A DNA stretch of 64,000 bases from Zoroaster sp. YZ-2022. Taxonomy: Eukaryota; Echinodermata; Asteroidea; Forcipulatida; Zoroasteridae. Where the stretch lies: positions 62,001 to 126,000 of the forward strand of contig JAQQFT010000023.1 in the NCBI GenBank assembly GCA_029582265.1, in the 5' to 3' direction. This document shows, in pieces, positions 15,001-27,117 of the stretch. The notes below the pieces were generated by a model. The model saw only the letters and a program-made list of their open reading frames with translations. It was not told the DNA's origin and did no database searches. The translations under genes were made by a program, and so were the position numbers. Numbering within the stretch: the stretch's first letter is position 1; every line of letters begins with the position of its first letter.

Positions 15001-18000
15001 TTAGGAAATCACATGACTTTTTACATTTAGATAATTTCTTCATACCTTAATCGGACCTCCATGCACACTTAGCCCTCCGCAAAATACTGTCAAAATACGG
15101 GCCATAACTCAGGGTAGACAGCCTATATTGTTGTGATTAAACACAAATACGAATGAAATTATTTCTAGCGACGGTTATCACTTTAAAAGTTTTTAAGGGA
15201 GGCCGACAAATTTATATCCAAATTAAAGCTTAGGTTCTCCTCTTTTAGGAAATCACATGACTTTTACATTTAGACAATTTTTTCATACCTTAATCGGCCT
15301 CCATGCACACTTAGCCCTCCGCAAAATACTGTCAAAATACGGGCCATAACTCAGGGTAGACAGCCTATATTGTTGTGATTAAAACACAAATACGAATGAA
15401 ATTATTTCTAGCGACGGTTATAACTTTAAAAGTTTTTAAGGTAGGCCGACAAATTTATATCCAAATTAAAGCTTAGGTTCTCCTCTTTTAGGAAATCACA
15501 TGACTTTTACATTTAGATAATTTCTTCATACCTTAAAGGGCCTCCATGCACACTTAGCCCTCCGCAAAATACTGTCAAAATACGGGCCATAACTCAGGGT
15601 AGACAGCCTATATTGTTGTGATTAAAACACAAATACGAATGAAATTATTTCTAGCGACGGGTATAACTTTAAAAGTTTTTATAGGAGGCCGACAAATTTA
15701 TATCCAAATTAAAGCTTAGGTTCTCCTCTTTTAGGAAATCACATGACTTTTACATTTAGATAATTTCTTCATACCTTAAAGGACCACCATGCACACTTAG
15801 CCCTCCGCAAAATACTGTCAAAATACGGGCCATAACTCAGGGTAGACAGCCTATATTGTTGTGATTAAAACACAAATACGAATGAAATTATTTCTAGCGA
15901 CGGTTATAACTTTAAAAGTTTTTAAGGGAGGCCGACAAATTTATATCCAAATTAAAGCTTAGGTTCTCCTCTTTTAGGAAATCACATGACTTTTACATTT
16001 AGATAATTTCTTCATACCTTAATCGGCCTCCATGCACACTTAGCCCTCCGCAAAATACTGTCAAAATACGGGCCATAACTCAGGGTAGACAGCCTATATT
16101 GTTGTGATTAAAACACAAATACGAATGAAATTATTTCTAGCGACGGTTATAACTTTAAAAGTTTTTAAGGGAGGCCGACAAATTTATATCCAAATTAAAG
16201 CTTAGGTTCTCCTCTTTAGGAAATCACATGACTTTTACATTTAGATAATTTCTTCATACCCAATCGGCCTCCATGCACACTTAGCCCTCCGCAAAATACT
16301 GTCAAAATACGGGCCATAACTCAGGGTAGACAGCCTATATTGTTGTGATTAAAACACAACAATGAATGAAATTATTTCTAGCGACGGTTATAACTTTAAA
16401 AGTTTTAAGGGAGGCCGACAAATTTATATCCAAATTAAAGCTTAGGTTCTCCTTTTAGGAAATCACATGACTTTTACATTTAGATAATTTCTTCATACCT
16501 TAAAGGACCACCATGCACACTTAGCCCTCCGCAAAATACTGTCAAAATACGGGCCATAACTCAGGGTAGACAGCCTATATTGTTGTGATTAAAACACAAA
16601 TACGAATGAAATTATTTCTAGCGACGGTTATAACTTTAAAAGTTTTTAAGGGAGGACGACAAATTTATATCCAAATTAAAGCTTAGGTTCTCCGATTTTA
16701 GGAAATCACATGACTTTTACATTTAGACAATTTCTTCATACCTTAAATGGCCTCCATGCACACTGAACCCTCCGCAAAATACTGTCAAAGTACGGGCTAT
16801 AACTCAGGGTAGACAGCCTATATTGTTGTGATTAAAACACAAATACGAATGAAATTATTTCTAGCGACGGTTATAACTTTAAAAGTTTTTAAGGGAGGCC
16901 GACAAATTTATATCCAAATTAAAGCTTAGGTTCTCCTCTTTTAGGAAATCACATGACTTTTACATTTAGACAATTTTTTCATACCTTAATCGGCCTCCAT
17001 GCACACTTAGCCCTCCGTAAAATACGGTCAAAATACGGGCCATAACTCAGGGTAGACAGCCTATATTGTTGTGATTAAAACACAAATACGAATGAAATTA
17101 TTTCTAGCGACGGTTATAACTTTAAAAGTTTTTAAGGGAGGCCGACAAATTTATATCCAAATTAAAGCTTAGGTTCTCCTCTTTTAGGAAATCACATGAC
17201 TTTTACATTTAGATAATTTTTTCATACCTTAATCGGCCTCCATGCACACTAACCCTCCGCAAAATACTGTCAAAATACGGGCCATAACTCAGGGTAGACA
17301 GCCTATATTGTTGTGATTAAAACACAAATACGAATGAAATTATTTCTAGCGACGGTTATAACTTTAAAAGTTTTTAAGGGAGGGCGACAAATTTATATCC
17401 AAATTAAAGCTTAGGTTCTCCTCTTTTAGGAAATCACATGACTTTTACATTTAGATAATTTCTTCATACCTTAAAGGACCACCATGCACACTTAGCCTCC
17501 GCAAAATACTGTCAAAATACGGGCCATAACTCAGGGTAGACAGCCTATATTGTTGTGATTAAAACACAACACGAATGAAATTATTTCTAGCGACGGTTAT
17601 AACTTTAAAAGTTTTATGGGAGGCTGACAAATTTATATCCAAATTAAAGCTTAGGTTCTCCTCTTTAGGAAATCACATGACTTTTACATTTAGATAATTT
17701 CTTCATACCTTAAAGGACCACCATGCACACTTAGCCCTCCGCAAAATACTGTCAAAATACGGGCCATAACTCAGGGTAGACAGCCTATATTGTTGTGATT
17801 AAAACACAAATACGAATGAAATTATTTCTAGCGACGGTTATAACTTTAAAAGTTTTTAAGGGAGGCTGACAAATTTATATCCAAATTAAAGCTTAGGTTC
17901 TCTCTTTAGGAAATCACATGACTTTTACATTTAGATAATTTCTTCATACCTTAATGGCCTCCATGCACACTTAGCCCTCCGCAAAATACTGTCAAAATAC

Positions 18001-21000
18001 GGGCCATAACTCAGGGTAGACAGCCCATATTGTTGTGATTAAAACACAAATACGAATGAAATTATTTCTAGCGACGGTTATAACTTTAAAAGTTTTTAAG
18101 GAGGCCGACAAATTTATATCCAAATTAAAGCTTAGGTTCACCTCTTTAGGAAATCACATGACTTTTACATTTAGATAATTTCTTCATACCTTAAAGGACC
18201 ACCATGCACACTTAGCCTCCGCAAAATACTGTCAAAATACGGGCCATAACTCAGGGTAGACAGCCTATATTGTTGTGATTAAAACACAAATACGAATGAA
18301 ATTATTTCTAGCGACGGTTATAACTTTAAAAGTTTTTATGAGGCCGACAAATTTATATCCAAATTAAAGCTTAGGTTCTCCTTGTTTTGTAAATCACATG
18401 ACTTTTTAATTTTGACAATTTCTTCATACCTTAAATGGCCTCCATGCACACTTAGCCCTCCGCAAAATACTGTCAAAATACGGGCCATAACTCAGGGTAG
18501 ACAGCCTATATTGTTGTGATTAAAACACAAATACGAATGAAATTATTTCTAGCGACGGTTATAACTTTAAAAGTTTTTAAGGAGGCCGACAAATTTATAT
18601 CCAAATTAAAGCTTAGGTTTCTCTTTAGGAAATCACATGACTTTTACATTTAGATAATTTCTTCATACCTTAAAAGGACCTCCATGCACACTTAGCCCTC
18701 CGCAAAATACTGTCAAAATACGGGCCATAACTCAGGGTAGACAGCCTATATTGTTGTGATTAAAACACAAATACGAATGAAATTATTTCTAGCGACGGTT
18801 ATAACATTATAATTTTAGATGTGAGGCCGACAAATTTATATCCAAATTAAAGCTTAGGTTCTCCTTTAGGAAATCACATGTCTTTAACATTTAGATAATT
18901 TCTTCATATCTTATCGGACCTCCATGCACACTTAGCCCTCCGCAAAATACTGTCAAAATACGGGCCATAACTCAGGGTAGACAGCCTATATTGTTGTGAT
19001 TAAAACACAAATACGAATGAAATTATTTCTAGCGACGGTTATAACTTTAAAAGTTTTTAAGGGAGGCCGACAAATTTATATCCAAATTAAAGCTTAGGTT
19101 CTCCTTTTTTAGGAAATCACATGACTTTTACATTTAGACAATTTCTTCATACCTTAAACGGACCACCATGCACACTTAGCCTCCGTAAAATACTGGTCAA
19201 AATACGGGCCATAACTCAGGGTAGACAGCCTATATTGTTGTGATTAAAACACAAATACGAATGAAATTATTTCTAGCGACGGTTATAACTTTAAAAGTTT
19301 TAAGGGAGGCCGACAAATTTATATCCAAATTAAAGCTTAGGTTCTCCTCTTTTAGGAAATCACATGACTTTTACATTTAGAAAAAATTTTCATACCTTAA
19401 TCGGCCTCCATGCACACTTAGCCCTCCGCAAAATACTGTCAAAATACGGGCCAAAACTCAGGGAACACAGCATATATGCTTGGGAATAAAAAACAAAATC
19501 GAATGAAATTATTTCTGGCGACCGTTATAACTTTAAAAGTTTTTAAGGAGGCCGACAAATTTATATCCAAATTAAAGCTTAGGTTCTCCTCTTTAGGAAA
19601 TCACATGACTTTTACATTTAGATAATTTCTTCATACCTTAAAGGACCACCATGCACACTTCTCCCTCCGCAAAATACTGTCAAAATACGGGCCATATCTC
19701 AGGGTAGACAGCCTATATTGTTGTGATTAAAACACAAATACGAATGAAATTATTTCTAGAGACGGTTATAACTTTAAAAGTCTTTAAGGGAGGCCGACAA
19801 ATTTATATCCAAATTAAAGCTTAGGTTCTCCTTTTAGGAAATCACATGACTTTTACATTTAGATAATTTCTTCATACCTTATGGCCTCCATGCACACTTA
19901 GCCCTCCGCAAAATACGGTCAAAATACGGGCCATAACTCAGGGTAGACAGCCTATATTGTTGTGATTAAAACACAAATACGAATGAAATAATTTCTAGCG
20001 ACTGTTATAACTTTAAAAGTTATAAAGGGAGTCCTACAAATTTATATCCAAATTAAAGCTTAGGTTCTCCTCTTTAGGAAATCACATGACTTTTACATTT
20101 AGACAATTTCTTCATACCTTAAACGGCCTCCATGCACACTTTCTAGCCCTCCGCAAAATACTGGTCAAAATACGGGCCATAACTCAGGGTAGACAGCCTA
20201 TATTGTTGTGATTAAAACACAAATACGAATGAAATTATTTCTAGCGACGGTTATAACTTTAAAAGTTTTAAGGAGGCTGACAAATTTATATCCAAATTAA
20301 AGCTTAGGTTCTCCTCTTTAGGAAATCACATGACTTTTACATTTAGATAATTTCTTCATACCTTAAATGGCCTCCATGCACACTTAGCCCCTCCGCAAAA
20401 TACTGTCAAAATACGGGCCATAACTCAGGGTAGACAGCCTATATTGTTGTGATTAAAACACAACATACGAATGAAATTATTTCTAGCGACGGTTATAACT
20501 TTAAAAGTTTTTAAGGAGGCTGACAAATTTATATCCAAATTAAAGCTTAGGTTCTCCTTTTTAGGAAATCACATGACTTTACATTTAGATAATTTCTTCA
20601 TACCTTAAAGGACCACCATGCACACTTAGCCCTCCGCAAAATACTGTCAAAATACGGGCCATAACTCAGGGTAGACAGCCTATATTGTTGTGATTAAAAC
20701 ACAAATACGAATGAAATTATTTCTAGCGACGGTTATAACTTTAAAAGTTTTTTAAGGGAGGCCGACAAATTTATATCCAAATTAAAGCTTAGGTTCTCCT
20801 CTTTAGGAAATCACATGACTTTTACATTTAGATAATTTCTTCATACCTTAATCGGCCTCCATGCACACTTAGCCCTCCGCAAAATACTGTCAAAATACGG
20901 GCCATAACTCAGGGTAGACAGCCTCATATTGTTGTGATTAAAAACACAAATGAATGAAATTATTTCTAGCGACGGTTATAACTTTAAAGTTTTTAAGAGG

Positions 21001-21640
21001 CCGACAAATTTATATCCAAATTAAAGCTTAGGTTCTCCTTTTTAGGAAATCACATGACTTTACATTTAGATAATTTCTTCATACCTTAATCGGCCTCCAT
21101 GCACACTCTAGCCCCTCCGCAAAATACTGTCAAAATACGGGCCATAACTCAGGGTAGACAGCCTATATTGTTGTGATTAAAACACAAATACGAATGAAAT
21201 TATTTCTAGCGACGGTTATAACTTTAAAAGTTTTTAAGGAGGCCGACAAATTTATATCCAAATTAAAGCTTAGGTTCTCCTTTTAGGAAATCACATGACT
21301 TTTACATTTAGATAATTTCTTCATACCTTAAATGGACCATGCACACTTAGCCCTCCGCAAAATACTGTCAAAATACGGGCCATAACTCAGGGTAGACAGC
21401 CCATATTGTTGTGATTAAAACACAAATACGAATGAAATTATTTCTAGCGACGGTTATAACTTTAAAAGTTTTTAAGGAGGCTGACAAATTTATATCCAAA
21501 TTAAAGCTTAGGTTCTCCTCTTTAGGAAATCACATGACTTTTTACATTTAGATAATTTCATACCTTAAAGGACCACCATGCACACTTAGCCCTCCGCAAA
21601 ATCCCGTAAAAATAATAACTCGGGGTAAAATAATTTTTAT
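1..21640 (+). repeat. Satellite array, left domain, ~243-bp monomers
   Basis: About 89 direct head-to-tail copies of an AT-rich monomer fill this stretch without any gene. The consensus length follows from spacing of the landmark GGCCGACAAATTTATATCC. Other landmarks in order are AAGCTTAGG (HindIII), TCACATGACTTTTACATTTAGA, a variable block around CCATGCACAC, GGGCCATAACTCAGGGTAGACAG, TTGTTGTGATTAAAACACAAA and AGCGACGGTTATAACTTTAAAAG. Two monomer kinds dominate: one reads CTTAAAGGACCACC, the other CTTAATCGGCCTCC, and both are usually followed by TTAGCCCTCCGC. From about 7.5 kb onward many copies lack single bases in homopolymers (CTCTTTAGG for CTCTTTTAGG, GTTTTAAGG for GTTTTTAAGGG). The last ~50 bases before the N run are badly corrupted. 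No RNA polymerase III boxes, CENP-B box or coding signal was recognised. Confidence 0.98.
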
Positions 21641-22140
21641 NNNNNNNNNNNNNNNNNNNNNNNNNNNNNNNNNNNNNNNNNNNNNNNNNNNNNNNNNNNN
21701 NNNNNNNNNNNNNNNNNNNNNNNNNNNNNNNNNNNNNNNNNNNNNNNNNNNNNNNNNNNNNNNNNNNNNNNNNNNNNNNNNNNNNNNNNNNNNNNNNNNN
21801 NNNNNNNNNNNNNNNNNNNNNNNNNNNNNNNNNNNNNNNNNNNNNNNNNNNNNNNNNNNNNNNNNNNNNNNNNNNNNNNNNNNNNNNNNNNNNNNNNNNN
21901 NNNNNNNNNNNNNNNNNNNNNNNNNNNNNNNNNNNNNNNNNNNNNNNNNNNNNNNNNNNNNNNNNNNNNNNNNNNNNNNNNNNNNNNNNNNNNNNNNNNN
22001 NNNNNNNNNNNNNNNNNNNNNNNNNNNNNNNNNNNNNNNNNNNNNNNNNNNNNNNNNNNNNNNNNNNNNNNNNNNNNNNNNNNNNNNNNNNNNNNNNNNN
22101 NNNNNNNNNNNNNNNNNNNNNNNNNNNNNNNNNNNNNNNN
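21641..22140. other. Assembly gap, exactly 500 N
   Basis: Five hundred N bases, a length typical of a placeholder gap of unknown true size. Satellite lies on both sides, but the flanks differ in monomer type and the base calls next to the gap are degraded on both edges (21600-21640 and 22141-22200). The missing sequence is probably more satellite, and the join may not be physically real. Confidence 0.99.
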
Positions 22141-22247
22141 CCCTCCGGGGTAGAAGCCTATTGTTGTGATTAAAACACAAATACGAATGAAATTAATTCC
22201 TAGCGACGGTTATAACTTTACAATTTTTTAGGGAGGCATACAAATTT

Positions 22248-24660
22248 ATATCCAAATTAAAGCTTAGGTTCTCCTCTTTTAGGAAATCACATGACTTTTA
22301 CATTTCGATAATTTCTTCATACCTTAAATGGCCTCCATGCACACTGAGCCCTCCGCAAAATACTGTCAAAATACGGGCCATAACTCAGGGTAGACAGCCT
22401 ATATTGTTGTGATTAAAACACAAATACGAATGAAATTATTTCTAGCGACGGTTATAACTTTAAAAGTTTTTAAGGGAGGCCGACAAATTTATATCCAAAT
22501 TAAAGCTTAGGTTCTCCTCTTTTAGGAAATCACATGACTTTTACATTTAGACAATTTCTTCATACCTTAAACGGCCTCCATGCACACTTAGCCCTAAGTA
22601 AAATACGGTCAAAATACGGGCCATAACTCAGGGTAGACAGCCTATATTGTTGTGATTAAAAGACAAATACGAATGAAATTATTTCTAGCGACGGTTATAA
22701 CTTTAACAGATTTTAAGGGAGGCCGACAAATTTATATCCAAATTAAAGCTTAGGTTCTCCTCTTTTAGGAAATCACATGACTTTTACATTTAGACAATTT
22801 CTTCATACCTTAAACGGCCTCCATGCACACTTAGCCCTCAGTAAAATACGGTCAAAATACGGACCATAACTCAGGGTAGACAGCCTATATTGTTGTGATT
22901 AAAACACAAATACGAATGAAATTATTCCTAGCGACGGTTATAACTTTAAAAGTTTTTAAGGGAGGCCGACAAATGTATATCCAAATTAAAGCTTAGGTTC
23001 TCCTCTTTTAGGAAATCACATGACTTTTACATTTCGATAATTTCTTCATACCTTAAATGGCCTCCATGCACACTGAGCCCTCCGCAAAATACTGTCAAAA
23101 TACGGGCCATAACTCAGGGTAGACAGCCTATATTGTTGTGATTAAAACACAAATACGAATGAAATTATTTCTAGCGACGGTTATAACTTTAAAGTTTTTA
23201 AGGGAGGCCGACAAATTTATATCCAAATTAAAGCTTAGGTTCTCCTCTTTTAGGAAATCACATGACTTTTACATTTAGACAATTTCTTCATACCTTAAAC
23301 GGCCTCCATGCACACTTAGCCCTCAGTAAAATACGGTCAAAATACGGGCCATAACTCAGGGTAGACAGCCTATATTGTTGTGATTAAAACACAAATACGA
23401 ATGAAATTATTCCTAGCGACGGTTATAACTTTAAAAGTTTTTAAGGGAGGCCGACAAATTTATATCCAAATTAAAGCTTAGGTTCTCCTCTTTTAGGAAA
23501 TCACATGACTTTTACATTTCGATAATTTCTTCATACCTTAAATGGCCTCCATGCACACTGAGCCCTCCGCAAAATACTGTCAAAATACGGGCCATAACTC
23601 AGGGTAGACAGCCTATATTGTTGTGATTAAAACACAAATACGAATGAAATTATTTCTAGCGACGGTTATAACTTTAAAAGTTTTAAGGGAGGCCGACAAA
23701 TTTATATCCAAATTAAAGCTTAGGTTCTCCTCTTTTAGGAAATCACATGACTTTTACATTTAGACAATTTCTTCATACCTTAAACGGCCTCCATGCACAC
23801 TTAGCCCTAAGTAAAATACGGTCAAAATACGGGCCATAACTCAGGGTAGACAGCCTATATTGTTGTGATTAAAAGACAAATACGAATGAAATTATTTCTA
23901 GCGACGGTTATAACTTTAAAAGTTTTTAAGGGAGGCCGACAAATTTATATCCAAATTAAAGCTTAGGTTCTCCTCTTTTAGGAAATCACATGACTTTTAC
24001 ATTTAGACAATTTCTTCATACCTTAAACGGCCTCCATGCACACTTAGCCCTCAGTAAAATACGGTCAAAATACGGGCCATAACTCAGGGTAGACAGCCTA
24101 TATTGTTGTGATTAAAACACAAATACGAATGAAATTATTCCTAGCGACGGTTATAACTTTAAAAGTTTTTAAGGGAGGCCGACAAATTTATATCCAAATT
24201 AAAGCTTAGGTTCTCCTCTTTTAGGAAATCACATGACTTTTACATTTCGATAATTTCTTCATACCTTAAATGGCCTCCATGCACACTGAGCCCTCCGCAA
24301 AATACTGTCAAAATACGGGCCATAACTCAGGGTAGACAGCCTATATTGTTGTGATTAAAACACAAATACGAATGAAATTATTTCTAGCGACGGTTATAAC
24401 TTTAAGTTTTTAAGGGAGGCCGACAAATTTATATCCAAATTAAAGCTTAGGTTCTCCTCTTTTAGGAAATCACATGACTTTTACATTTAGACAATTTCTT
24501 CATACCTTAAACGGCCTCCATGCACACTTAGCCCTCAGTAAAATACTGTCAAAATACGGGCCATAACTCAGGGTAGACAGCCTATATTGTTGTGATTAAA
24601 ACACAAATACGAATGAAATTATTTCTAGCGACGGTTATAACTTTAAAAGTTTTTAAGGGA
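22248..24660 (+). repeat. Two copies of a five-monomer higher-order repeat (~1213 bp)
   Basis: The order of monomer kinds A, B', B, A, B is repeated twice. The rare B' marker (CCCTAAGTAAAAT followed by TTAAAAGACAAAT) occurs at 22593 and again at 23806, 1213 bp apart, which is five monomers within a few single-base indels. Shared rare variants at matching positions indicate block duplication rather than independent mutation of single monomers. Confidence 0.8.
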
Positions 24661-25054
24661 GGCCGACAAATTTATATCCAAATTAAAGCTTAGGTTCTCC
24701 TCTTTTAGGAAATCACATGACTTTTATATTTAGACAATTTCTTCATACCTTAAACGGCCTCCATGCACACTTAGCCCTCAGTAAAATACGATCAAAATAC
24801 GGGCCATAACTCAGGGTAAACACCCGACATTGTTGTGATTAAAACACAAATACGAATGAAATTATTTCTAGCGACGGTTATAACTTTAAAAGTTTTTAAG
24901 GGAGGCCGACAAATTTATATCCAAATTAAAGCTTAGGTTCTCCTCTTTTAGGAAATCACATGACTTTTACATTTAGATAATTTCTTCATACCTTAAATGG
25001 CCTCCATGCACACTGAGCCCTCCGCAAAATACTGTCAAAATACGGGCCATAACT

Positions 25055-25058
25055 CAGG
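25055..25058 (+). repeat. Left copy of 4-bp target-site duplication CAGG
   Basis: CAGG directly precedes the left terminus and is repeated directly after the right terminus at 29363-29366. The intact satellite monomer reads AACTCAGGGTGGACAG at this place (seen at about 30817), so one CAGG is the original and the other is the duplication. Confidence 0.93.
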
Positions 25059-25072
25059 CACGGCTGTTTCAC
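25059..25072 (+). repeat. Left terminal inverted repeat, 14 bp
   Basis: CACGGCTGTTTCAC, the exact reverse complement of 29349-29362. Beyond these 14 bases the ends diverge (CGTTTT on this side, GCGTAT on the other strand of the right end). The CAC start is shared by Chapaev, CACTA and Transib/RAG-type elements. Confidence 0.97.
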
Positions 25073-25129
25073 CGTTTTAAAAGGCGCCCTCTTTCGGTTG
25101 ATATTAGTCAGCGAGCATAATGAAGTCTA

Positions 25130-25137
25130 TGACGTCA
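25130..25137. promoter_or_regulatory. Subterminal CRE-like palindrome TGACGTCA
   Basis: A consensus CRE octamer lies 71 bp inside the left end. An identical octamer lies 83 bp inside the right end (29272-29279). Each is followed inward by ATGCAT within about 25 bp (25140-25145 and 29297-29302; in the right end ATGCAT lies on the terminal side). The paired placement suggests a subterminal protein-binding or promoter site, but function is inferred only. Confidence 0.4.
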
Positions 25138-25299
25138 CCATGCATTTTATTTATAAACATTCCTTTTCGCGTCAACCGTTATGTAAAGTGGCCTTGTAAA
25201 AAGCGATAACCTGATTGGTTGATAGAAAGTTTTACATATGTAAATAGGTAAAATTATTTAAAAATATGTGACCTTCCGCCACCACCAAGCAGAAGTACG

Positions 25300-25490
25300 T
25301 TGGGGTCACGGAGTTAATGCGGGAGAAAGATACACGTGATGCATACAGCCCGCATTGTGTCTGGACTGCTCTACATGTCGACGGACGATCACCAGACATT
25401 TTGTCTCATTTCTCATAAACAAAAGCCACAACGGACCCTAAAAACATGTCATCATCTCACAAGATGATGTACTTCAGGAAAAATTAACAA
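25300..25490 (+). other. Putative 5' untranslated exon of left-end gene (start unknown)
   Basis: The sequence ends in AACAA followed by GTAAGTG at 25491, a strong splice-donor match. If joined to the exon at 26127, the frame of the downstream ATG meets a TAA at 25485-25487, so this exon would be untranslated leader. The 5' boundary given is arbitrary because no TATA box or initiator was recognised. Spliced-leader status rests on splice-site matches only. Confidence 0.3.
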
Positions 25491-26126
25491 GTAAGTGTAG
25501 GACATTTTGTTTTGGATGATTTAAAGCTATGAAAAGTTTGGCATTTTTTGTAAACATTTCAACACCGTTTATACGTTTCACGTGCTTTCGCCCCAGTACA
25601 ACTTCGCCCCTTAATTCCAATGAAGAATAAGATGCTACGGGGCGAGATTTGTGGGGGCGAACTGTACACATGTTAAAAACTGGAGATTTTAGCACATGTT
25701 TATTGACGTTGAAAGTCATGATTTTTATAGCTCTTGTTTGCTTCCATTCCCTAACGTACCACAACATTTGGCTTCAATCCCCTACCACATCATTTGGTTT
25801 TGGTAGGCCCTAATATTACCTGACAAAACAAGAGAGAGAAACAAACAAGCAGTACACAGCCCACACTGCCACAGATATTTCAAATATAATTTTTTTAAAG
25901 TTTTTTATAACTTTTTTATTTTTGTACATATGTATAAAATACTGCAGTATTATTAAAACGTATACAATAAGCGTGTTAACTTTACCTAATTGTTAGAATG
26001 CTCCCCCCCCCCTTATAAGTTGCAATTTGTGTTCGATGTATTCCAGAATGTCAAAACATTACACCACGAATTTAGAAATACTTGTTTTATAACTATAATT
26101 TGAATTTGCATTGGTTTATTTTGTAG
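25491..26126 (+). other. Putative intron in transposon left part
   Basis: Donor GTAAGTG at 25491 and acceptor TTTATTTTGTAG ending at 26126, preceded by a T-rich tract. It contains a short inverted repeat of GTACA-x-TTCGCCCC type (25596-25610 with 25653-25667), with extra GGGGCGA/TTCGCCCC copies beside it. It also contains an A/T-rich stretch at 25880-25980 and a C10 run at 26003-26012. The 97-codon minus-strand frame across 25474-25767 resembles no protein I recognise and is treated as chance. Confidence 0.35.
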
Positions 26127-26209
26127 GTTTCAACGAATTACAGGATGTTCAACTACTTGAGTGCTATTCATTCTTCAGATGACACAGTCTGTGTTGGTTT
26201 CGTAGAGCG
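26127..26209 (+). CDS. Putative first coding exon of plus-strand transposon gene (partial)
   Basis: Bounded by acceptor TTTTGTAG (ends 26126) and donor GCG|GTAAGTT (GT at 26210-26211). An ATG at 26145 opens a frame through the donor, giving MFNYLSAIHSSDDTVCVGFV then E-R, with two bases carried into the next exon. The frame is acidic and serine-rich in the middle and resembles nothing I can name. No downstream exon of this gene is recognisable; the region where it should lie is occupied by the foldback structure. It may be the remnant N-terminus of the element's transposase, which would make the element a convergent two-gene unit. This rests on splice signals and one short frame, so confidence is modest. 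Confidence 0.4.
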
Positions 26210-26367
26210 GTAAGTTTTGGTTGAAGTTATTGTATTTTAATTGAACAGCTCAACTTTGGGTTATTATTAGCCCCATAATTAGTGCCATTCTGCCAATATT
26301 CTAGACTCTGTCTGACCCTTGGCCCTATGCCGATAAAAAACGGTACAATTTTTGCTTAGTTAAATTA

Positions 26368-26917
26368 TGCCCACAATGTTTACTTATATGTTATGATGCT
26401 TGCCAGTAAAAAAGAAAATCGGTATTCCACTCACTTTTTTTGTTGAAATTTATAGAGAATAGCTACTGCTTTACCGACATCAGCTGCCATGATAAGTACT
26501 GATGCTCATGCGCACAGATACCACACTATGACCTCATGCGACCTGCATTTTTCGTTATTGATGGTCGCGCAACTGAAAACTTGACCCGTGATCATAAAAA
26601 AACTAAGTTTATAGTTAACGCTGAGGCATCTTTGATTAGTAGCCGAAGACGCTGGCGATCATCAGAGTTCGACGATCATCATCACGTCGCCACCAGACTA
26701 GACCGTGCACATACTACAAACGTATAAACACACACAGATAACTAACTACGCTGGGGCAAACTGACGTATCAGCGCACATGCGCATGGCGGCTGATGAGGT
26801 TTAAACGTGTTGGTAAAGTAGTAGCAATTCTCCACAAATTTTACCAAATCAATCAGGTGGAATGCCTTTTTTTGTACTGGCGAGCATCATAGAATAGGTA
26901 AGTAAACATTGTGGGCA
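26368..26917. repeat. Foldback structure with ~150-bp imperfect inverted arms
   Basis: The left arm begins TGCCCACAATGTTTACTTA (26368) and the right arm ends with its reverse complement (26907-26917 for the outer 11 bases). Matching continues inward through TATGATGCT-x-GCCAGTA, an A-rich tract, ATTCCAC, GAGAAT-x-GCTACT-x-CTTTACC and CATCAGC-x-GCCATG, to about 26517 on the left and 26762 on the right. The loop of about 240 bp contains GATCATC-rich sequence and no recognisable gene. No target duplication was found at its edges, so it may be an old nested MITE or an inverted duplication formed during internal deletion. The heptamer CACAATG equals the Transib/RSS-type heptamer. Confidence 0.7.
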
Positions 26918-27117
26918 AAAACACTCGGTATACAGCTTGTGCATAGCTGTGGAACTCCCAGTGCGAGTCCTGTATGGGGGACTTTATTTCTTCACGGGGG
27001 AATTTTGTGGAAACTTATGTACTGTTCCTGTGCAAATATTGCAAACTCTGTGGAACGCATGTAAAAATGAATATTGTGGAATTTGCAGGAAGACGATATT
27101 TTCATTTTGCTTATCCT
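26918..27117. other. Non-coding spacer with scattered TGTGGAA motifs
   Basis: Between the foldback and the RAG1-like pseudogene. TGTGGAA occurs at 26948, 27006, 27049 and 27075 with uneven spacing. TTGCAAA/GCAAATATTGC motifs lie between them. The 66-codon plus-strand frame here has no recognisable feature. A T10 tract followed by GCAG (27139-27152) resembles a plus-strand splice acceptor but leads into the antisense of the pseudogene. I see no gene. Confidence 0.5.

Larger units (their letters stand above)
22141..25058 (+). repeat. Satellite array between gap and transposon
   Basis: About 12 monomers of the same 243-bp satellite in the same orientation, but of different subtypes from the left domain. 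Type A reads TTTCGATAATTT, then AAATGGCCTCC, then CACTGAGCCCTCCGC. Type B reads TTTAGACAATTT, then AAACGGCCTCC, then TTAGCCCTCAGTAAAATACGG. They form an ordered pattern A-B'-B-A-B that occurs twice; B' carries CCCTAAGTAAAAT and TTAAAAGACAAAT. The array stops in mid-monomer at AACTCAGG, where the transposon is inserted. Confidence 0.97.

Noticed and set aside
21548..22180. 210-codon minus-strand open frame across the N gap
   Set aside because: It is open only because N bases are not read as stops; both ends are satellite sequence.
1..25058. CRISPR array
   Set aside because: The repeats are whole 243-bp direct monomers without distinct spacers, in eukaryotic-type satellite; there are no cas genes.
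25474..25767. 97-codon minus-strand frame at the left of the transposon
   Set aside because: It overlaps the putative intron, has no recognisable domain, and part of it comes from a GGGGCGA inverted repeat.
26536..26727. 63-codon plus-strand frame in the foldback loop
   Set aside because: Low-complexity GATCATC-derived sequence with no family resemblance and no splice signals joining it to the exon at 26145.
26368..26917. True recombination signal sequence (heptamer-12/23-nonamer)
   Set aside because: CACAATG and an A-rich block are present, but the spacer is about 29-31 bp and the nonamer match is poor.
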